Positions 36,342-43,995 of a DNA stretch of 64,000 nt are shown here, in pieces. The position numbers and the translations under genes were made by a program. Numbering within the stretch: position 1 is the stretch's first letter; every line of letters starts with the position of its first letter. This DNA is from Rhodopseudomonas palustris. Lineage in GTDB: Bacteria > Pseudomonadota > Alphaproteobacteria > Rhizobiales > Xanthobacteraceae. The DNA lies in the NCBI RefSeq assembly GCF_003226555.1, contig NZ_QKQS01000012.1:82519-146518 (forward strand), read 5' to 3'. The notes under the pieces were generated by a model that saw only the letters and a list, made by a program, of their open reading frames with translations, was not told the DNA's origin and did not search any database.

Positions 36342-37520
36342 CTACTCGCCCTCGGCCGTGCCACCCGCAAAATTGCGATACAGGAAAAGATCGCTGCCCG
36401 TCGCCGCCTCCGCCTCTGCGGTCTTGAAGATTCGATCGTGCAGCGGCGACAGCGCGCAGGCGGGGTCGGTCGCAGCGGCGTCGCCGGCGAGCGCGAAGGC
36501 CTGACAGCGGCAGCCGCCGAAATCGATTTCCTTGAACGCGCAGCTGGCGCATGGCTGCTGCATCCACGAGGTGCCGCGATAACGATTGAACGCCTCGGCG
36601 TTCTGCCAGATCTCGGCGATCGACGCACCGCCTCGGACCGACGGAAAGTCGAGCCCGGTGATGGTCTCGGCGGCATGGCACGGCAGCACTTTGCCGCTCG
36701 GCGACATGTTGAAGAATTGCCGGCCCCAGCCGCCCATGCACTTCTTCGGCCGCGCCGCATAGTAATCCGGGATGACGTAGTCGATCGCGAGCTGGCCTTT
36801 CAGCCGCTCGCGCGCCGCCTCGACCGTCGCGGTGCAATCCTCGATCTGCGCGATCGTCGGCATCAGGGCGGCGCGGTTCTTCAGCGCCCAGCCGTAATAC
36901 TGCACATTGGCGACTTCGAGCCGGTCGGCGTCGAGCTGCGCCGCCATCTCGATGATGTCAGGCAGCAGGTGCAGGTTCTGCCGGTGCATCACCGCATTGA
37001 CGGTGAGCGGCAGATCGAGCTCGCGGGTCCAGCGCGCGACCTCGAGCTTCTTGGCGTGTCCCCCGGCAAAGCCGCCGACGCGGTCAGCCAGTGAAGCCTC
37101 GCTGCCCTGAAAGCTGATCTGCACATGCGCGAGCCCAGCATCCGCCAGCGCCGCCAGTCGCTCGCGGCTGAGCAGCACCGCCGAGGTGATCAGATTGCTA
37201 TAGAGCCCGACCTCGGTGGCATGGCGCACCAGCTCGACCAGATCCTTGCGCGCGGTCGGCTCGCCGCCGGAGAAATGCACCTGCAGCACGCCGATGCGCG
37301 CAAGCTCGCTGAGCACCCGCTTCCACTCGTCGGTCGACAGCTCCGCGCCGCCGCGCTCCAGCTCCAGCGGATTGGAGCAATACGGACATTGCAGCGGGCA
37401 GCGATGCGTCAGCTCCAGCAGCACCGCGAGCGGAATCCCGAAGGTCTCGGCGACGCCGACGGACTTCTCCAGCACGTCGACGCCGTCGGTCCTCGCAGCG
37501 CTGGCGGCGATCTCGGTCAA
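36342..37520 (-). CDS. pqqE: PqqA peptide cyclase (radical SAM)
   Basis: This enzyme forms the carbon-carbon bond between the conserved Glu and Tyr of PqqA, the first step of pyrroloquinoline quinone synthesis. The 392-residue protein has the radical SAM motif RCPLQCPYC (Cys41, 45 and 48), VHFSGGEPTARKDL for SAM, and a SPASM domain with CMGGWGRQFFNMSPSGKVLPC and CASCAFKEIDFGGCRCQAF holding auxiliary clusters. It needs PqqD, encoded upstream with a four-base overlap. A low-complexity C-terminus ends the gene just before a repeat. Confidence 0.97.
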   Translation of the reverse strand: MTEIAASAARTDGVDVLEKSVGVAETFGIPLAVLLELTHRCPLQCPYCSNPLELERGGAELSTDEWKRVLSELARIGVLQVHFSGGEPTARKDLVELVRHATEVGLYSNLITSAVLLSRERLAALADAGLAHVQISFQGSEASLADRVGGFAGGHAKKLEVARWTRELDLPLTVNAVMHRQNLHLLPDIIEMAAQLDADRLEVANVQYYGWALKNRAALMPTIAQIEDCTATVEAARERLKGQLAIDYVIPDYYAARPKKCMGGWGRQFFNMSPSGKVLPCHAAETITGLDFPSVRGGASIAEIWQNAEAFNRYRGTSWMQQPCASCAFKEIDFGGCRCQAFALAGDAAATDPACALSPLHDRIFKTAEAEAATGSDLFLYRNFAGGTAEGE

Positions 37521-37825
37521 GGCGCGGTCTCCCGCGCCTCGGTGAGAAAGCCCTTGTCGGCAAGATCCTGCAGCATCGCGATCACGTCGTGGCCGATCTC
37601 GGCGCGGCCCGCGGCGTACTTCGCCGCCAGCGCATCGATGATCGCCGCCACATCGCGGGCGCCGTCGCAGAGCTGCAGGATTTCGACTGCGATCTCGTCC
37701 GGCGCCAGCACCCGCTCCGGCGCCAGGATCACCCAGCGCTGCCTTGTGTCGTCGAACTTCAGCCGGGCGTGGCGTGGCAGCACCGGACGGCTCGTCTCGC
37801 TGACGCTGATGCGGCGCGGCGCCAT
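37517..37825 (-). CDS. pqqD: PqqD peptide chaperone
   Basis: A 102-residue RRE-type protein that binds PqqA and presents it to PqqE. The body matches PqqD: PVLPRHARLKFDDTRQRWVILAPERVLAPDEIAVEIL, then a helical half with LAAKYAAGRAEIGHDVIAMLQDLADKGFL. The ATG at 37825 with AAGGAC upstream is used. In-frame codons before it overlap pqqC and are not PqqD-like. It sits four bases after the pqqC stop and overlaps pqqE. Confidence 0.96.
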   Translation of the reverse strand: MAPRRISVSETSRPVLPRHARLKFDDTRQRWVILAPERVLAPDEIAVEILQLCDGARDVAAIIDALAAKYAAGRAEIGHDVIAMLQDLADKGFLTEARETAP

Positions 37826-37829
37826 CGCG

Positions 37830-38594
37830 TCAAAGTCCTTCCGGCACGAACGCGCCGGGCGGGATGTGGCCATCGACATAAGCGTGATGCAGCGCGTCGA
37901 GCTGCGCCCACAGCACGTTGGTCTTGAAGATCAGCGCGTTGCACACCGCTTCGCGCTCGGCCGGCGTGGTGGCGTGCTGCTTGACGTAACTGAGCGCAAA
38001 GTTCGCGTCGCGCGGCGCCTGCTCCAGCCGGCGCTTGAAGTAGCTCATGATCTCGGGATTGACGAAGTCGTAATGCGCCAGCATGCCGGAGATCCGCTCC
38101 TCGTGCAGATTGGGCGCGAACAATTCGGTCAGCGAGGAGGCGATCGCTTCCAGCGGCGTGCGGTCGCGGACGAAATGCACGTAGGCATCCACCGCGAACC
38201 GCGTCGCCGGCAGGATGCCTTGCGTTGACTCGACGTAAGCGCTGTCCAGACCCAGCCCTTCGGTCAGCTTCAGCCAGCGCTCGATGCCGCCTTCGCTACC
38301 AAGATCGCCATCGTGATCCTCGATCCGGTGACGCCACTCGACGCGGGTGGCGCGGTCGCGAAACCGCGAGATCACCACCGCGTCCTTGATCGGGATCGAG
38401 CTCTGATAGTAGTAGCGGTTCAGCGCCCAGGCCTGCACTTGGCCTTTGTTGAGCTTGCCGCCATGCAGCAGGCGGTGAAACGGATGCAGATTGTGATAGC
38501 GCGCGGCGCCGATCTGGCGCAGCGCCGCTTCCAGCTCGTCGGCATTGGCGAGCGGCGCGGCGCCGTTCAGCGAAAACGCGGTCATCGCATTCAC
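37830..38594 (-). CDS. pqqC: Pyrroloquinoline-quinone synthase
   Basis: This cofactor-free oxidase performs the final ring closure and eight-electron oxidation to PQQ. The 254-residue helical protein has RYHNLHPFHRLLHGGKLNKGQVQAWALNRYYYQ (split here at residues 33-66, with the active-site His and Tyr residues), RVEWRHRIEDHDG, and the C-terminal QATTPAEREAVCNAL-like block. Length matches the family (about 250). Its start overlaps pqqB by four bases. Confidence 0.97.
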   Translation of the reverse strand: MNAMTAFSLNGAAPLANADELEAALRQIGAARYHNLHPFHRLLHGGKLNKGQVQAWALNRYYYQSSIPIKDAVVISRFRDRATRVEWRHRIEDHDGDLGSEGGIERWLKLTEGLGLDSAYVESTQGILPATRFAVDAYVHFVRDRTPLEAIASSLTELFAPNLHEERISGMLAHYDFVNPEIMSYFKRRLEQAPRDANFALSYVKQHATTPAEREAVCNALIFKTNVLWAQLDALHHAYVDGHIPPGAFVPEGL

Positions 38595-39517
38595 AGCGTC
38601 ACCTCCGTGCCGTCCGCCGGGATCTGCCAGCCGGCCGCTTCGATCTGCCCGCGCTCGGCCGAGCGAGTCAGCAGCGCCGGGTTGGAATTGTTGATATGGA
38701 CGAACAGCTTTTGGCCGACTCCGAGATCCGCCAGCCCGGCGATCGCGCCATCGTCACCCGCCATCGCGATATGTCCCATCGCCTGTCCGGTCTTGGTGCC
38801 GAGGCCGGCGGCGATCAGTTCGTCGTCGCGCCACACCGTGCCGTCGAACAGCAGCAGCGGCGCGCCGGCGAGCCGGGCCTTGAGATCGTCGGTGACCCGC
38901 GCACACGCGGTCAGCACATGCACCGTCTTACCTGTCGCTGTCTCGGTAATGGTCAGGCCGAGCGTATCGCCCTCGCCGTCCGCACCGCCGGGATGAGTTT
39001 GTCCCTCGAGATACCAGGCGCCCTTGCCCGGCACCGCGAAGGCCTGCACCTCAAGGCCTGACGGCGCGCCGTCAGGCAGCCGAAGTGCGAACGGCTGATC
39101 GACCGCAATCGGCTGCCGTGCCACCAGTTTTTCGTTCAGCACGTTGAAGATGCTGTTGGCCTTCAGGATCGCCAGCACCTTGGCGTGCGCATAGATCGTG
39201 AACGGCGAGCCCTCGCGCATCGAAAGCAGGCCGGCGACAGCATCGACTTCGCCGTTGGTCAGGATCACCCCGGCGATCGGGCTGTGGCGGAGTGCGCCGG
39301 CGCGCGGATGCAGCTGCGGCGTCGAAATAATCTGCTGGCGCAGGTCGGGTGACGCGTTGATCAGGAACCAGTGCGCGCCATCGGCGCTGACCGCCACCGA
39401 CGCCTGGGTGCGGCGGAGTCCGGCGTCGGCGAAGGCCGCACGACAGACGGGACAGCCGCAATTCCATTGCGGCACCCCGCCGCCGGCTGCGGCGCCGAGA
39501 ACGATCACCCGCAGCAT
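38591..39517 (-). CDS. pqqB: PqqB metallo-beta-lactamase-fold hydroxylase
   Basis: A 308-residue protein that hydroxylates the PqqA-derived intermediate. It starts MLRVIVLGAAAGGGVPQWNC, with GCPVC next, the zinc-binding pair typical of PqqB. LINASPDLRQQI, VILTNGEVDAVAGLLSMREG and FDGTVWRDDELI follow, and KLFVHINNSNPAL at the end is a family signature. The ATG at 39517 has GGAAGGCGG upstream. It is separated from pqqA by 108 bases, unlike the overlapping genes that follow. Confidence 0.96.
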   Translation of the reverse strand: MLRVIVLGAAAGGGVPQWNCGCPVCRAAFADAGLRRTQASVAVSADGAHWFLINASPDLRQQIISTPQLHPRAGALRHSPIAGVILTNGEVDAVAGLLSMREGSPFTIYAHAKVLAILKANSIFNVLNEKLVARQPIAVDQPFALRLPDGAPSGLEVQAFAVPGKGAWYLEGQTHPGGADGEGDTLGLTITETATGKTVHVLTACARVTDDLKARLAGAPLLLFDGTVWRDDELIAAGLGTKTGQAMGHIAMAGDDGAIAGLADLGVGQKLFVHINNSNPALLTRSAERGQIEAAGWQIPADGTEVTL

Positions 39518-39541
39518 CGACCGCCTTCCGCCAAAGCCTTC

Positions 39542-39606
39542 AACGACGGCACATTGCAAAGAGTGGCGACCGACAAAGACTGCCGGCCGCGCCGTTCGCC
39601 GTCGTT
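39542..39606 (-). other. Possible long-range stem in the pqqA-pqqB spacer
   Basis: Nine-base perfect arms AACGACGGC (39542-39550) and GCCGTCGTT (39598-39606) lie within the 108-base spacer between pqqA and pqqB. They could pair in the mRNA around a 47-base loop. Such a structure might stabilise the pqqA message or limit read-through, giving the high PqqA:enzyme ratio seen in other species. No T-run follows. Confidence 0.3.
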
Positions 39607-39625
39607 ACAACAAGCTGCGATTCGA

Positions 39626-39706
39626 TTACTTGCGCGCCGCGCAGGCGTACATGTTGATCTCCATGCCGACCGCGATCTCGACGATTTCCGGTTTCTTCCA
39701 GGCCAT
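39626..39706 (-). CDS. pqqA: PqqA precursor peptide
   Basis: A 26-residue ribosomal peptide, MAWKKPEIVEIAVGMEINMY followed by ACAARK. It is the source of the PQQ skeleton, with the conserved Glu16 and Tyr20 (E-x3-Y) that PqqE crosslinks. An excellent GGGAGGA box precedes the ATG at 39704-39706, as expected for a highly translated peptide. It is the first gene of pqqABCDE; pqqF/G-type peptidase genes are not in this window. Confidence 0.97.
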   Translation of the reverse strand: MAWKKPEIVEIAVGMEINMYACAARK

Positions 39707-39920
39707 GAGGTCCTCCCGATTTGCTGGTCTGATGCCGCAATGGGCCAACGATAGGTCTGCTTCCTAACCCGCGCAAGCGAACAGCGTTGCGCAGTGCAGC
39801 GATCACACCGCGGTGAAGCGGTGACCGACCCACAGTACGGCGACCTGATCGCGCACGACCCCAAGACGCTGTTTCGCGGGCGTCGCCGCCGCCAGCAATG
39901 CTCTGCCGTCACCGCCCTCG

Positions 39921-39930
39921 TGGCATGCCA
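39921..39930. promoter_or_regulatory. Palindrome 1, probable GntR operator
   Basis: TGGCATGCCA is a perfect 10-base palindrome related to the TGGTATACCA-type sites of FadR/FCD-class GntR regulators. It lies 121 bases upstream of the GntR gene start and pairs with the site at 39989-40005. Confidence 0.5.
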
Positions 39931-39988
39931 GAACGTCTCACGAACACGTTGCGGACGGGAAACACCCGCGAGTGCCGCCTTGACCGTT

Positions 39989-40005
39989 TGGCATCTGGTA
40001 TGCCA
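39989..40005. promoter_or_regulatory. Palindrome 2, probable GntR operator
   Basis: TGGCAT, five bases (CTGGT), then ATGCCA. It repeats the half-sites of the palindrome at 39921-39930. The centres are about 71 bases apart, close to seven helical turns, so looping or cooperative binding by the adjacent regulator is plausible. It is 46 bases upstream of the GntR start. Confidence 0.5.
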
Positions 40006-40050
40006 CAGCAAGATCAATGACGGCCTTTCAGATGCCGTCCGAGAGGCCTG

Positions 40051-40782
40051 ATGATCGCACGCGCCCGCCCCACTGCGAACGAAATGCCTGCCGAGCCGGA
40101 GCTCGGCATCATGCGGCTCGCGCCGGAGACCAGCTTCAAGACCAAGGCCTACGAGGCGTTGAAGCAGGCGATCCTGAAGATGGACATCTACACCACGCCC
40201 GAGCCGGTGATGCTCGACGAGCGCGCGCTATCGGACAAGCTCGGCGTCAGCCGCACGCCGATCCGTGAAGCGATCGCGATGCTCGAACAGGAAGGGCTGG
40301 TGAAGGCGGTGCCGCGGCGGGGCATCATCGTGGTGCGCCGGACCAAGGCCGAGATCGTCGACATGATCCGCGCCTGGGCGGCGCTCGAGAGCATGGCGGC
40401 GCGGCTGATCACCATCGTGGCGCGCAAGCGCGATATCGCGTCACTCCGCGACGTGTTCAAGGAATTCGGCCCCGATCGGCTGCCGCAGGATCACATCGAC
40501 GAATATTCCCGCGCCAACATCGTGTTTCACCAGGCGCTGATCTCGCTCAGCGAGTCGCCGGTGCTGGTCGACATGACGGGCGACATCCTGATCCACGTCC
40601 GCGGCTATCGCCAGCTCACCATCGGCCGCAAGGAGCGCATCGCCGCCTCCCTGCCCGAGCATCTGGCGATGATCGAAGCGCTGGAGGCACGCGACACCGA
40701 ACTCGCCGAAAAGCTGGCGCGCGATCACACGCTGCGGCTGGCCGCTTACGTCGAGACCCACGGCCAGGAGCTGTTCGCCTGA
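40051..40782 (+). CDS. GntR-family (FCD) transcriptional regulator
   Basis: A 243-residue regulator. The winged helix is at about residues 30-98, with MLDERALSDKLGVSRTPIREAIAMLEQEGLVKAVPRRGIIV split across 54-95. The FCD ligand domain follows with the metal/acid-binding helices (EYSRANIVFHQALISLSESP, LPEHLAMIEALEARD). FCD regulators usually sense small carboxylic acids. GAGAGG precedes the ATG at 40051; an ATG at 40084 is an alternative. It lies upstream and in the same direction as the frc-tctCBA genes, which it probably controls, together with itself, through the two palindromes. Confidence 0.92.
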   Translation: MIARARPTANEMPAEPELGIMRLAPETSFKTKAYEALKQAILKMDIYTTPEPVMLDERALSDKLGVSRTPIREAIAMLEQEGLVKAVPRRGIIVVRRTKAEIVDMIRAWAALESMAARLITIVARKRDIASLRDVFKEFGPDRLPQDHIDEYSRANIVFHQALISLSESPVLVDMTGDILIHVRGYRQLTIGRKERIAASLPEHLAMIEALEARDTELAEKLARDHTLRLAAYVETHGQELFA

Positions 40783-40898
40783 CGCGGCGACGACCGGCCG
40801 ATGCAAACTAACAAGGACGTCCGTCGCGGATCGCCGCGGCGGCTCCACCGACGGGAGAGATGCCGCTTCGGCGCGCAAGAGACAACAGGAGCACGACC

Positions 40899-42176
40899 AT
40901 GACCAAGGCGCTCGACGGCGTTCGCGTTCTCGACTTCACCCACGTCCAGTCCGGCCCGACCTGCACGCAGCTCTTGGCCTGGTTCGGCGCCGACGTGATC
41001 AAGGTGGAGCGCCCCGGCAGCGGCGACATCACCCGCGGTCAGCTCCAGGACATTCCGAAAGTGGACAGCCTGTATTTCACCATGCTGAACCACAACAAGC
41101 GGTCGATCACGCTCGACACCAAGAACCCGAAGGGCAAGGAGGTGCTGACTGCACTGATCCGCACCTGCGACGTGCTGGTGGAGAATTTCGGCCCCGGCGT
41201 GCTCGACCGGATGGGCTTCACCTGGGACAAGATCCAGGAGATCAACCCGCGGATGATCGTCGCCTCGATCAAGGGCTTCGGTCCGGGCCCGTATGAAGAC
41301 TGCAAGGTCTACGAGAACGTCGCGCAGTGCACCGGCGGCGCCGCCTCGACCACCGGCTTCCGCGACGGCCTGCCGCTGGTCACCGGTGCGCAGATCGGCG
41401 ACAGCGGCACCGGCCTGCATCTCGCGCTCGGCATCGTCACCGCGCTGTATCAGCGCCACCACACCGGCCGCGGCCAGCGTGTTACCGCGGCGATGCAGGA
41501 CGGCGTGCTCAATCTGTGCCGCGTCAAGCTGCGCGATCAGCAGCGTCTCGCCCATGGCCCGCTGAAGGAATACAGCCAGTTCGGCGAAGGCATCGAATTC
41601 GGCGAGGCGGTGCCGCGCGCCGGCAACGATTCCGGCGGCGGCCAGCCCGGCCGCATCCTCAAATGCAAGGGCTGGGAGCAGGATCCGAACGCCTACATCT
41701 ACGTCATCACCCAGGCCCCGGTGTGGGAGAAGATCTGCGACGTGATCGGCGAGACCGGCTGGAAGACGCATCCGGACTACGCCACACCGCCGGCCCGGCT
41801 GTCGCGGCTCAACGAGATCTTCGCCCGGATCGAACAATGGACCATGACCAAGACCAAGTTCGAGGCCATGGAGATCCTCAATGGCGACGACATTCCCTGC
41901 GGCCCGATCCTGTCGATGAAGGAACTCGCCGAAGACCAGTCGCTACGCGCCACCGGCACCATCGTCGAGATCGATCACCCGGCCCGCGGCAAGTATCTGT
42001 CGGTCGGCAATCCGATCAAGCTGTCGGACTCCCCCACCGAAGTGAAGCGCTCGCCGCTGCTCGGCGAGCACACCGACGAAATCCTGCGCGACGTCCTCGG
42101 CTACAGCGACGCGCACGTCGCCGAGATTCACGACTCCGGCGCAACCACGCCGCCACGCAAACAGGCGGCGGAATAA
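40899..42176 (+). CDS. frc: Formyl-CoA:oxalate CoA-transferase family protein
   Basis: The 425-residue class III CoA-transferase closely follows the Oxalobacter FRC and E. coli YfdW sequences: [50 protein letters not shown], the catalytic Asp168 in GAQIGDSG, and [11 protein letters not shown] Trp48 is Gln48 here, as in YfdW. The mobile glycine loop reads NDSGGGQP instead of NAGGGGQP. These enzymes move CoA from formyl-CoA to oxalate. CAGGAG precedes the ATG. Oxalyl-CoA decarboxylase is not in the window, so another acyl-CoA partner cannot be excluded. Confidence 0.88.
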   Translation: MTKALDGVRVLDFTHVQSGPTCTQLLAWFGADVIKVERPGSGDITRGQLQDIPKVDSLYFTMLNHNKRSITLDTKNPKGKEVLTALIRTCDVLVENFGPGVLDRMGFTWDKIQEINPRMIVASIKGFGPGPYEDCKVYENVAQCTGGAASTTGFRDGLPLVTGAQIGDSGTGLHLALGIVTALYQRHHTGRGQRVTAAMQDGVLNLCRVKLRDQQRLAHGPLKEYSQFGEGIEFGEAVPRAGNDSGGGQPGRILKCKGWEQDPNAYIYVITQAPVWEKICDVIGETGWKTHPDYATPPARLSRLNEIFARIEQWTMTKTKFEAMEILNGDDIPCGPILSMKELAEDQSLRATGTIVEIDHPARGKYLSVGNPIKLSDSPTEVKRSPLLGEHTDEILRDVLGYSDAHVAEIHDSGATTPPRKQAAE

Positions 42177-42397
42177 TCGACTCGTGCCGCATGCCCGCAC
42201 CAGCGGATCGCGAAGCAAACTGCGGTCCGCTGATGCACGCGCGACGCCAGGACAACACGTCTCGAATATAAAACTCGCTTTGCGACGGATTCTGTTTGCA
42301 AGCAACGCCAGGTTGAAGGAACATCGCTTCGATAGCAACTGATTAGTTCATTAAGCCGACGCGTAAGATCGGCGTTCATTCCAAGGAGAGAAACGGC

Positions 42398-43408
42398 ATG
42401 ACACGTCGATTAGCTCGTCTTGCGTTTGGCGCCGTGGCGGTCGGAACGGCCTTTCTGGCCGCTCCGGCGAATGCCGCCTGGGAGCCGACCCGCCCGGTCG
42501 AATTCATCGTTCCTGCGGGGACCGGCGGCGGTGCAGATCAGATGGCGCGCACCATCCAGGGCATCGTGACCAAGTACAATCTGATGAAACAGCCGCTCGT
42601 CGTCGTGAACAAGTCCGGCGGCGCCGGCGGCGAAGGCTTCCTCGACGTCAAGGCAGCCGGCAACAACCCACACAAGATCATCATCACGCTGTCGAACCTG
42701 TTCACTACGCCGCTCGCCACCGGCATTCCGTTCAACTGGAAGGATCTCACCCCGGTTGCGATGCTCGCGCTCGACGAATTCGTCCTCTGGGTCAACGCCG
42801 ACAAGCCGTATCAAACCTCGAAGGACTACGTCGACGCGGTGAAAGCGGCACCGCCCGGCTCCATCAAGATGGGAGGCACCGGCTCGAAGCAGGAAGACCA
42901 GATCATCACCGTGGCGCTGGAGAAGGCTGCCGGCGTCAAGCTCACCTACATTCCCTACAAAGGCGGCGGCGAGGTCGCGGTGCAGCTCGTCGGCAATCAC
43001 ATCGACTCCACCGTCAACAATCCGATCGAGGCGGTGGCGCAATGGCGCGGCGGCAAGCTGCGGCCGCTGTGCGTGTTCGACGATAAGCCGATGGACTACG
43101 CCGAGCCGGTCGCCGACGGCAAAGCGTGGAAGGACGTCCCGACCTGTAAATCCCAGGGGCTCGATATCGAATACGTGATGCTGCGCGGCATCTTCATGGG
43201 CCCCAAGGCCAAGCCCGATCAGATCGCCTACTATGTCGATCTGTTCCGGAAGGTGCGTGACACTCCCGAATGGAAAGAGTTCATGAAGAGCGGCGCCTTC
43301 AACACCAGCTTCATGACCGGCGACGAATTCGCCAAATGGGTGTCGAACGAGGAGAAACGCCACGAGACCCTGATGAAGGAAGCCGGCTTCCTGGCGCAGG
43401 GCAACTGA
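42398..43408 (+). CDS. Tripartite tricarboxylate transporter substrate-binding protein (TctC)
   Basis: A 336-residue periplasmic receptor with a Sec signal (LAFGAVAVGTAFLAAPANA, cleavage near residue 27). The Bug/TctC pattern is FIVPAGTGGGADQMARTI at the ligand site, VVNKSGGAGGEG, and YIPYKGGGEVAVQLVGNHID. Such proteins bind carboxylates of many kinds (citrate, dicarboxylates, aromatic acids), so the ligand is open. CAAGGAGAG lies before the ATG. It begins the tctCBA group 221 bases after frc. That gap contains no clear terminator. Confidence 0.92.
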   Translation: MTRRLARLAFGAVAVGTAFLAAPANAAWEPTRPVEFIVPAGTGGGADQMARTIQGIVTKYNLMKQPLVVVNKSGGAGGEGFLDVKAAGNNPHKIIITLSNLFTTPLATGIPFNWKDLTPVAMLALDEFVLWVNADKPYQTSKDYVDAVKAAPPGSIKMGGTGSKQEDQIITVALEKAAGVKLTYIPYKGGGEVAVQLVGNHIDSTVNNPIEAVAQWRGGKLRPLCVFDDKPMDYAEPVADGKAWKDVPTCKSQGLDIEYVMLRGIFMGPKAKPDQIAYYVDLFRKVRDTPEWKEFMKSGAFNTSFMTGDEFAKWVSNEEKRHETLMKEAGFLAQGN

Positions 43409-43479
43409 CATGGCCAACGGGATGACCGAACAGGACGGCACGACATCGGTCGTGCCGCGCAATGATGGTGGAGGGCCCG

Positions 43480-43977
43480 ATGTCCAGCCCGCCTGACCTG
43501 AATCTCGGCCCCTCGCACAAATCCGTCGAGGTCCTGGTCGTCGGACTGATCGCCGCGTTCGGCGTCATTGTCGTGGTCGGCAGCATCAAGGCGGGTGTCG
43601 GCTGGGGCGCCGACGGCCCGCGCGCCGGCTTCTTCCCGTTCTATGTCGGGCTGGCGATCGTCGCGGCGAGCGTGATCAACCTGATCAACGCGATCCGCGA
43701 TCGGCACAACCATCTGTTCGCCGAATGGAGTCAGCTCGGCCATGTGATGAGCGTGCTGATCCCGAGCGCGATCTTCGTCGCCGCAATGCCGTTCGTCGGT
43801 CTGTACGTGTCCAGTGCGGTGTTCATCGGCTGGTTCATGCGCTGGCTCGGCAAATATCGTTGGCTGACCGTGCTGGCGGTCGCGATCGGCACGCCGGTCG
43901 TCACCTATCTGATCTTCGAGCGCTGGTTCCTGGTGCCGCTGCCCAAGGGTCCGCTCGAAGACTGGCTCGGGCTCTAG
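43480..43977 (+). CDS. Tripartite tricarboxylate transporter small membrane subunit (TctB)
   Basis: A 165-residue protein with four hydrophobic helices (VLVVGLIAAFGVIVVVGS, FFPFYVGLAIVAASVINLI, VLIPSAIFVAAMPFVGLYV and WLTVLAVAIGTPVVTYLIF), the TctB layout. The ATG at 43480 has GGAGGG just ahead; another ATG at 43462 is in frame without one. It is followed after 18 bases by the large permease. Confidence 0.9.
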   Translation: MSSPPDLNLGPSHKSVEVLVVGLIAAFGVIVVVGSIKAGVGWGADGPRAGFFPFYVGLAIVAASVINLINAIRDRHNHLFAEWSQLGHVMSVLIPSAIFVAAMPFVGLYVSSAVFIGWFMRWLGKYRWLTVLAVAIGTPVVTYLIFERWFLVPLPKGPLEDWLGL

Positions 43978-43995
43978 GTCGGGGACTGATCGGGG

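Larger units (their letters stand above)
39707..40050. other. Divergent control region between pqqA and the GntR gene
   Basis: This 344-base gap has no gene that I can support. It holds two palindromes assigned to the GntR side (39921-39930, 39989-40005). Nearer pqqA there is an inverted repeat GCGCAA (39771-39776) / TTGCGC (39787-39792), 65 bases upstream of the pqqA start, which might be a regulator site. No convincing -10/-35 pair could be fixed for either direction. Confidence 0.5.
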
